This document shows positions 8,300 to 14,774 of a DNA stretch of 14,774 nt, piece after piece. Location: NCBI GenBank assembly GCA_022559985.1, contig JAFJTR010000195.1:1-14774 (forward strand), in the 5' to 3' direction. The stretch is from Parastagonospora avenae f. sp. tritici 18332-5 (lineage: Eukaryota; Ascomycota; Dothideomycetes; Pleosporales; Phaeosphaeriaceae). The notes beneath the pieces are model-generated. The model saw only the letters and a program-made list of their open reading frames with translations. It searched no databases and was not told where the DNA came from. Each line of letters begins with the position of its first letter. Position 1 is the stretch's first letter. Position numbers and translations under genes: made by a program.

Positions 8300-8403
8300 A
8301 CTTGATTACTCACCTGGTTGTGTATATAATCGCTCTCTTTCGCTCTCTCAATACAACAACCTTCTTCCTCCTTCATATCTACACTGTGCTCCCACATCCA
8401 ACA
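8300..8403 (+). repeat. tandem duplicate of the last 104 bp of the LTR
   Basis: Positions 8300-8403 repeat 8196-8299 with one difference (A at 8212, G at 8316, a TpG/TpA change). Both units end in CCAACA. This fragment, not the full LTR, abuts the split gene at 8404. It is either a tandem duplication of the LTR end or the stump of a second LTR inserted at the same place. Confidence 0.85.
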
Positions 8404-9804
8404 GCTTACTACCTTTTTCGCGTACGCACGCAGGCGGCATGCCCAGTCAAAGGCAGTACGAGATCCCCGCACCATAAACCGTTCCCTCATCTCATTTAGC
8501 ATGTCTGATGGGTGTTCAACTTCGCCTTCTTCTGCAGCAACTACTGATCGTTGTACAAAAAGCATCTGTGCCATCTTGATAAATTTAGAAAGGTCAGGCG
8601 AGTAGATCAGCGGGCCGCGGAAGACGCCGCCAGGGTCCTCGTCAATGCTAAGGACAGCAAGGAAGCTCAACACTACGCTCTCAAAATAGTCGCCTTGAAG
8701 TGGGTGGTCGGGTAGAGCGATGTATAGGAGCAGACAGGCCCTGTCGAGGTCGCGGACGACCTCTCCTGCGCTCTCTCCTGCTCCCTATCTTTCTGCAGGC
8801 GGTGCGTCGCTTTCTAAGAGGCGCTGGACGGACGAGAGCTCCTCTGCAAGGTGAAGGGCCCGATCAAGATGAAACAGCTGGGCGGTAGTGAGCCTGTATA
8901 GCAAGGGAATGCTCTGCGTTGGCTGGCTTGTTCGTTACACGAAGCACAGAAGGCGCTTCTAGATGCCCTTGTACGCACAGAACGTGCTTTTCCTAAGCTT
9001 AACTATAAGCATACGATCGTGCTTCCCTGGATAGCTAGTGACAAAGCTATTAATCTGTGCCTGGTCAAAGACGCTGATCTTGTCCTCGCAGATTGATCGG
9101 TGTGTGCTCTTAATAAGTCGGTCAAAACTTTCTCCGAGGAGGACAAGGGCAGGCTCAGTAATTGGGTTCGCTGCGTACGCCAGCGGCGCAACCTCGGCCA
9201 TGTTCAGGTCGTGGAAGTAGCGCGGCCACCGCGTCATCTCTAGCTATGGCAATACCTCAGTCTTCGAGACCTGGCTGCTGTAGGTCTGCGCTCGAGCGTC
9301 CTGCTCGTTGTTACCTGCTGTGAGTTGCTCGTTGATTAGGGCTCGGAAGACGTCGGCATGCCCTCTTGGTCTACTCTTTACCAGCGTCTGCACCTAAGAG
9401 GGAACATTTATCTTAAAGTATGTAGCTTGTGCGCCACGGATAGAGAAGCGCTGGCAGTAAATCTCCCTAAACATAGGTCTATTGTCTTCTTTTAGTATAT
9501 CCGCAAGTTTGGCTGGCTGGCCTGGTTTCCGCGCAACAAGGCGGTGTACATTAGAGTGCGTGTTCATCACCCTTAGGGCCGTCTTTGTCTTTGTTCATAT
9601 AAAGTCGCAATAAGTGCACTGATAGCCGCGGTAGAGCTTAAGATTAAGAAATGGTTGCTCTGTAGGCAGTGGGCGTGGGATAATGCTCGTCGTAGGATTA
9701 AGGTGGTCGTGTTCCTCCTGAAGGCGGGTTGTAAGCATAGCAGCTATCTTAGTAGCTCTGTAGAGGCTGTCTCTACTACAGATATTGTTGGCGTGCTTGG
9801 TTAC
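8404..9804 (-). pseudogene. middle piece of the split zinc-finger gene
   Basis: One minus-strand frame spans the whole spacer (about 467 codons) with six in-frame stops (codons starting at 9597, 9396, 9246, 8961, 8937 and 8787 on the minus strand) and no frameshift. It begins with the Lys-His that completes the N-terminal finger. A second C2H2-like finger follows (Cys codons 9618 and 9609, His codons 9558 and 9546, C-x2-C-x16-H-x3-H), interrupted by the first stop. Further on are ESFDRLI, DKISVFDQAQINSF, LLCFV, FLAVLSID and YSPDLSKFIKMAQ, then a helical segment up to the LTR junction. These resemble the N-terminal half of large fungal proteins I recall as C2H2 or RecQ-like (telomere-linked) helicases; not verified. 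The stops at 9246 and 8961 sit where Trp fits (TGG-to-TAG). The helicase part, if any, would lie past the window. Confidence 0.6.
9800..9804 (-). repeat. target-site duplication GTAAC, right copy
   Basis: GTTAC on the plus strand (GTAAC on the minus strand) directly adjoins the terminal TG of the LTR at 9805. It pairs with 2962-2966. In the gene frame it forms GTA-AC(C), Val-Thr, the same codons as on the left side. Confidence 0.65.
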
Positions 9805-9973
9805 TGTTGGATGTGGGAGCACAGTGTAGATATGAAGGAGGAAGAAGGTTGTTATATTGAGAGAGCGAAAGAGAGCGATTATATACACAACCAGATGAGT
9901 AATTAAGTGACTAACAGAGTCACGTGAGATACAGTTCACAGTGTACCGTGTGAACTGAGGTGCCAGGCTGACA
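9805..9973 (-). repeat. 3' LTR of right copia copy (169 bp)
   Basis: On the minus strand it begins TGTCAGCC and ends CCAACA. It shares C at LTR position 4 and T at position 79 with the LTR at 2967, whereas the LTR at 8131 has T and C there. Position 82 groups it the other way, but that site is of the TpG/TpA kind. It keeps both hairpins. Confidence 0.9.
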
Positions 9974-10008
9974 CACCCCCTGAGGTATCCTTGTTGGATG
10001 GAAACCTC
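9974..10008 (-). other. polypurine tract and hairpin (right copy)
   Basis: CACCCCCT on the plus strand at 9974-9981 is the complement of the polypurine tract found at 8123-8130. The adjacent stem keeps most of its pairs but has a changed base next to the loop (AAGG for ATGG). Confidence 0.6.
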
Positions 10009-10060
10009 ACAAACAAGGAAAAAATACTAAGAGAGTGAGATGCTTACGCGTGCTGCGCAG

Positions 10061-13000
10061 CTAGTTCAAATAACTAAGGGGTACTAGGCAAGGAGGAGCC
10101 TTCATAATAAGGTGACGAATGTCCTTTAAGCTAAGCTAGCGTATGAAGTTCTCATGTTTCTGTTGAGGAAGTAGCTTTGTAAAGCCGTCAGCAGGCATGT
10201 CAGCAGTAGGCTTCCACTTAACAGTGATTCTTCTAGTATCTACCTCCTAGCGAAGCCACATTTAGTGGATATCAACATGGCGAAGCTTTGTTTAGATACG
10301 ATCTGCGTCACCTTGAACAAGGCGTACTGTCTGCGCATTGTTACACTAGAGAGCCTTCTTAGTATGAATCGTGAAGCCAATATTGCGGCAGAAGCGGTCC
10401 TAGTATTGTGATTCGACGCCAGCGGCTAAGAGAGCGTACAGCTCTGCCTTAGTAGTAGATCGGGTAACTGATCGAAGCATAGTAGCTTTCTAGTCAATAG
10501 GCATGCTATAGAGCATGAAGACATATCTAGCAGACGATCGACGAGTCTTAACGTTATCTCTAAACGATGCATTAGCAGCACTAAAGAAGGTAGGAGTAGT
10601 TGCATCGATCTTAGTAGCATAAGTCTGTGTTAGCTCACCCCCTCGAGCATTGATAGCAAGGTATCGAGTACTATACAGGTATTGCTATACATGCTTGATC
10701 TTAGAGAGGTGCATTAGTCCTAGGTTTGTGAGAAATCTTGCAAGGACTAAGTGAGCGTGTGCTATATTAGGTCGAGTCATGACCTCGATGTATGCAAGGT
10801 TGCCTACGAGGCGTTAATAAAGCTTCGTGTTTAATAGCGTAGAGACGCTGTTAAAGAGTGCAAGCCTTAAAGCAGATGAGAGAGGCGTAGATGGGTATCT
10901 CCTATCACCACGGATAAGGTCATACTCGGTGCAGACCTTGTTAATGAAGGCGTCTTGGACAAGGTAGAGCTAGCGGCTAGCAAGAACGCGCTTAACTCGA
11001 ATACTGAGAAACTATTTAACCTCGCTAATCTGACAGAGGTTATAGAGCTTAATAAGCTGTTGTTCAAGCTTCTTAAAGTCCTCCTAGTAGTCCAGGTGAT
11101 ACAGGATAATAATATCGTCCACGTAGAAGAAGAGAATAACCCTGTCATTCATCTAAAGGCATGGAAAGCCCTAGACAGGGTGTAGGCCAAGCTTTCGAAG
11201 AGATTCCTGAAAGTAGATAGCCTACAGGCGTGGAGCTTCCTTTAGGCCATAGAGAGCGCGTAGAAGTCGTAGAGTTTGGCCGTACTTGTCTTGAAAGCCA
11301 TCAGGGGTTCTTACATAGAGTGTGCGATCCAGGAGAGCGTTAAGAAAGGCGTTTAGCACGTCGTATTGCATAGCCTTAAGATTAAATGCATAAGCAAGTG
11401 CTATAAGAGCTCAAAAAAGGCGTGCAGCTAAAGTAGCTGCATAAGTATTGCTGTACTGTTCCTGCAGATCTTCTAGCACTACACGGCAGGCTTTGTATCT
11501 AAGAAGATATCTATCTTTATTAAACTTATAAGCGAATACCTATATTAAGGGTATAGCATTATTAACGTATAATGCTGTGATATCTAGCCTTAAAAAAGTT
11601 CCCTTGTTCTAGCAGTTGTTAAACTTAATATGCGCAGCAGCTTCAAACTGCTTCCTATGTAGGTAGTGCTTAAGCTCCTTCCAGTAACGTGGTAGAGGAG
11701 GGAGATCATCGCGATAGACGCGTGTAGGATCACGGTTAATCCTAAGTTCTAAGGCAAGAGATATAGCCTTAGAGGCTTGCCGAATCATAGCAGCAAAAGC
11801 ATAGTACTTAGTCAAAGGACTAGCCTCAATGAAATGCGCCTAGCGGCGTCTTCTTCTAGTGACAACATTGTCCTGTAAGAGATCTAGATCTCGTTGCTGC
11901 AGAGCATTGTTCTAGTGTTAATCTAGGACGTACACAGTCTGTGTGTCTAGATCACGTGTTAGTATAGTTACTCTAATCGTGTCTAAGTTCTTATCAGAGT
12001 TCTACCCCCTAGGTGTTATGTGCTGGGAAGCAGCAGAGGACTCCTGGGACAGCTATTGCTCAGCCGGATCAGGAGAATCAAACAGATCAGGTGTACTGCG
12101 AGCAGTAGCCGTAGGAGAAGGCAGCTGCTGTATCTCCTTCTGTGCAGTGGAAGAAGTGACTTCGGCTTGTCGCTGCCGTACTGGCTGAGCAACTACAATA
12201 GTGTTACTATCGTATTCCTCTTCAGGAATGTGTGCAGTCTTAATTACATAAGGCGTTGCACGTAAAGTAGATGGCTTGTCTTTGTAGAGCTCGCCTATGA
12301 AGCGCACGTCGCGTACGCGGATGACGCGATTTGTGGCTAGTAGCTATACTCGATAGATATTCGAGGCGTCATATCTAAGGAGAAATCCCTTAAAAGTGCA
12401 ATCTTTAAGCTTATCTCCTCTAGCTAGGTGCTTATTAAGCACAAATCCACGGCTTCTAATCGCGTAGAGTCGAGAGAGGTCTAGACGAACGCCAGTGACT
12501 ATCTTATGAGGTGTGCGCCAGTCGATAGATTTCGTAGGCGTGATGTTAAGTAGCCTAGCTGCTGTGCAGACTAGCTTGTTAGCTAAGGTCTTAGGTAGAC
12601 TAGCATAGATTCGAAGAACCCTAGCAACGGTGACGATAATAGCCCCAGCTCTTTCAGCACCCCCCAGCTGTGCAGGAGTGTCTGGCGACCTTGTCTTGAC
12701 CTTAATGCTAGCTGATAAGAGGATTTCCTGAGCAGAAGAGCCCAAACTAGCTTCAGCTCGTCCATATCCTACATCTCCGTTCATGAATGCTATAGCTACT
12801 TAGTAGCTATATACACGCTCTATCTTGTTAATAAGGCGAGTAATTGCAGGAACGACAGTAGCCTTGTGTTAATCCTTAAGAGTATAGATCTTATAGAGCT
12901 TTGTATACTCACATACTGCGTGCAGTGCCTAAACATCACTATTATAGCATGCCTTACTATGCTTCTAGAGTTAGATAATATTAACAATAACGCAGTAGAA

Positions 13001-14752
13001 AGGGCGGTAAGCCTTGTCAGCTCTAGGACGTCGACTAACGTCTTCTTTCATTTTGCCCTAGATGCAAGGGATGCAAGAATCTGTCCACTGTTCTCCTTTC
13101 CCATTAGTGCCTACTGTGAGGCCTGTAGTCGCGTCCTTAAGATGCTCGATAGCCTGATAGCTTGGATGGCCAAGAAGCTGATGGGCTTTCATCGCAGTAA
13201 CAACTTAAGGTAGTTTTTCTTAAGTAGAGGCAGTTGCCATAGATTAAAACGGCTGTGTAGCGTCTTAAGCATTCAAGAACTAGTGACCTCTAACTCGATC
13301 AAGATCTATAAAGAGTAACTTATCTTCTCTAAAGAGCGTGTTAGTCTTTAAGTTAAAGTAGATCTTTTTGCAATAGCTTAGACTAAAGATATTAGCAACG
13401 TATCCTAGGATATATGCCACTTTCTTTAGCATAATTAAGGCTGTCTTATTGCCTCTTTGTACAATCAGTGTAACCTCTCCCTAGGCCTGTATATGGTACA
13501 AGTGACAGCCGGCCTGTACAGTATCTTAAGAGGAAGAAAGACTAGTCTGCTTCTAATTCAGTCCTGCTTTGTTGCAGATGTGAACATCTAATCTAGGGTC
13601 TATAACCTATTAGTGCTTCAGTAATTAAGCGTGCAACGATAATGCAGCATAAGATTGCAGCAATTGCAACAGTTGCTTAAGATAGGCTACATTTAATGCA
13701 TAGCTGTCTGAGCTGCAATCTGAAGCAGTATTAGCTTAATAAGTATAACGTGATGCGGGATTTTAGCGTTTAGCTAGTTCAGCTTTCGCTTTTTCTAGAT
13801 CGAACGTCTATTAAATGCCTGCATCTTTGTATGCCTTTTTAACTCTCTTAAGCGTATCCTTGTTTTAAAAGCTCTTAGCAAGCTAAGATATAGCCTTTAA
13901 GCTAGGCTTAAAGTCCTTAAACCTACCTTCAGCCTCAAGATTAAGAGTAAAGCATTAGAGTACTGAATAGTGGCGCCCACAGACGCACATTGATCAGTCC
14001 TTTCTCAGGTGATCTCTTAGCTTAGGCTCTGTGATCGACAGAGATGTAAAACTCCTAAGTGTTTTAGTTGTGCTTTGGGCTGTAGGTGCTGTTCAGCGAT
14101 AACAGCTAATCAGATCTTGTAGGGTCGGAGTTAGCAGCATAGCATTTGATTCGCCTTGCTCTATAGCGAGAAACTGCGCTTGTGCCCATGCCTCATCTCC
14201 TGAGTCCCGTACAGCATGGATAAATCGCCACTGTGCTCGGGTTTCTGTCATCTCTAGCATGCTCTCTTAAGCACACTAAGATGTGATTTGCAAGTATTCG
14301 TCTAGCTAGGCTTAGGTGCTCTAGTTCTTTAGCTTTTTCTAAATATCGCTATACCTAGTGGCAAGCTCTAGCCTGCGCTGTTAGTCTGTAACCTTGAAAT
14401 GTTTTCGGAGCGTCGTAAGCTGACTTCTAGGATCGTCGTGCTCCGCCCCATTGATGAGGTGGACGTGTGACGTAGCGACAGTGCGTAAGATTTTAAGATT
14501 AACCTCACCAATCGCTTTTTAGATTGATTCCTGACGTCTAGATTTAATCTCCTATATCTTCTAGTGTTCTGATGAAGCGTTATTAGCTGGCTCTGCAACT
14601 GGTGGAGGAGACAATGTAGCTGAATCAGGGTCGCAGTACTGCCATACGCCTTTGATTGTAGCGTATCGTCGTTTAGCAGCATACTAAGGTGTCCAGTCTG
14701 CTGAACCTTAGAGAATCGTAGTAGCACGGATATCTGTGCTAGTAGTAGCCAT
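10061..14752 (-). pseudogene. gag-pol of right copia copy, RIP-type decay
   Basis: One minus-strand frame runs from ATG at 14752-14750 to TAG at 10063-10061, with many in-frame stops and no frameshift. This copy keeps the start codon that the left copy lost. The integrase stretch 12784-12344 is the longest undamaged block, about 147 codons (GDVGYGRA, SPDTPAQ, GGAER). The first catalytic Asp position is Asn (12982-12980) as in the left copy, and FIDRD of the left copy reads FMNGD here. The reverse transcriptase YVDD is intact at 11125-11114. In RNase H the last acidic residue is still Asp (10273-10271), but the nearby Gln has become TAA (10264-10262). Like the left copy, it cannot make a full polyprotein. 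Confidence 0.8.
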
Positions 14753-14774
14753 TACGGCAAAAGAGCTGCCTTGC

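Larger units (their letters stand above)
9805..14774 (-). mobile_element. Ty1/copia retrotransposon, degenerate, cut by window edge (right copy)
   Basis: This is the same element as 2967-8299 in opposite orientation. Its base x corresponds to base 18104 minus x of the left copy. From 9974 to 14774 there are 4801 bases, exactly as many as from 3330 to 8130, so no net insertion or deletion has occurred. Its 5' LTR and about 194 bases of leader should lie in the 363 bases after the window. Sampled differences from the left copy are almost all transitions. Confidence 0.85.

Noticed and set aside
8275..8403. Extension of the spacer gene's minus-strand frame into the LTR
   Set aside because: The open frame continues through the partial LTR by chance; homology-like sequence stops at 8404 and the added residues are LTR sequence.
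8700..8888. Plus-strand frame rich in Arg, Gly and Pro
   Set aside because: It is antisense to the split gene, in a GC-rich part where stops are rare by chance.
9655..9906. Plus-strand open frame of 83 codons
   Set aside because: It is antisense to the gene piece and runs into the LTR; there is no motif.
14368..14727. Minus-strand open frame of 119 codons in the gag region
   Set aside because: It is in a different frame from the gag start (14752) and all other domains of this copy, so it is a shadow frame.
1..14774. CRISPR array, operon or bacterial-type defence system
   Set aside because: There is no regular spacer-repeat pattern, no ribosome-binding sites and no prokaryotic gene organisation; the content is eukaryotic retroelements.

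Overview
The window looks like transposon-rich, probably repeat-induced point mutation (RIP)-affected DNA from a filamentous ascomycete. The evidence is two copies of one fungal-type Ty1/copia element that differ, wherever I compared them, almost only by transitions of the CpA-to-TpA (TpG-to-TpA) kind, plus older retroelement relics and a broken multidomain gene that resembles a fungal family. No intact protein-coding gene, tRNA, rRNA or CRISPR array is visible.

Layout. 1-633: no gene, several short inverted repeats. 741-1555 (minus): an internally deleted LINE relic, with the ORF1 zinc knuckles fused almost directly to the last part of ORF2. 1527-2573 (minus): the integrase part of a different LTR element, still in one frame with a DD35E triad and stops. 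2574-2793: nothing recognised. 2794-2966 (plus): the N-terminal piece of a host-like zinc-finger gene. 2967-8299 (plus): a complete copia element (169-bp LTRs, half-tRNA-type primer site, gag-pol in a single frame with about 50 stops, polypurine tract). 8300-8403: a tandem copy of the last 104 bp of the LTR. 8404-9804 (minus): the middle piece of the same host-like gene, one frame with six stops. 9805-14774 (minus): the second copia copy, cut by the window edge about 363 bp before its expected end.

How the parts relate. The two copia copies form a 4970-bp inverted repeat (3330-8299 against 9805-14774) around a 1505-bp spacer. The 5-bp flank before the left copy (GTAAC, 2962-2966) is the same as the flank beyond the LTR of the right copy read on the minus strand (9804-9800). 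Joining plus-strand 2966 to minus-strand 9799 after removing one GTAAC keeps the reading frame and completes a C2H2-type finger, C-x2-C-x11-H-x4-H. The simplest reading is this: one gene received two copia insertions in opposite orientation, the segment between them was then inverted by recombination between the copies, and RIP-type mutation damaged the copies. The rest of the gene should lie on the plus strand just past the window. A misoriented assembly between the long repeats would give the same picture and must be excluded.

Family names come from memory of motifs; no search was run.
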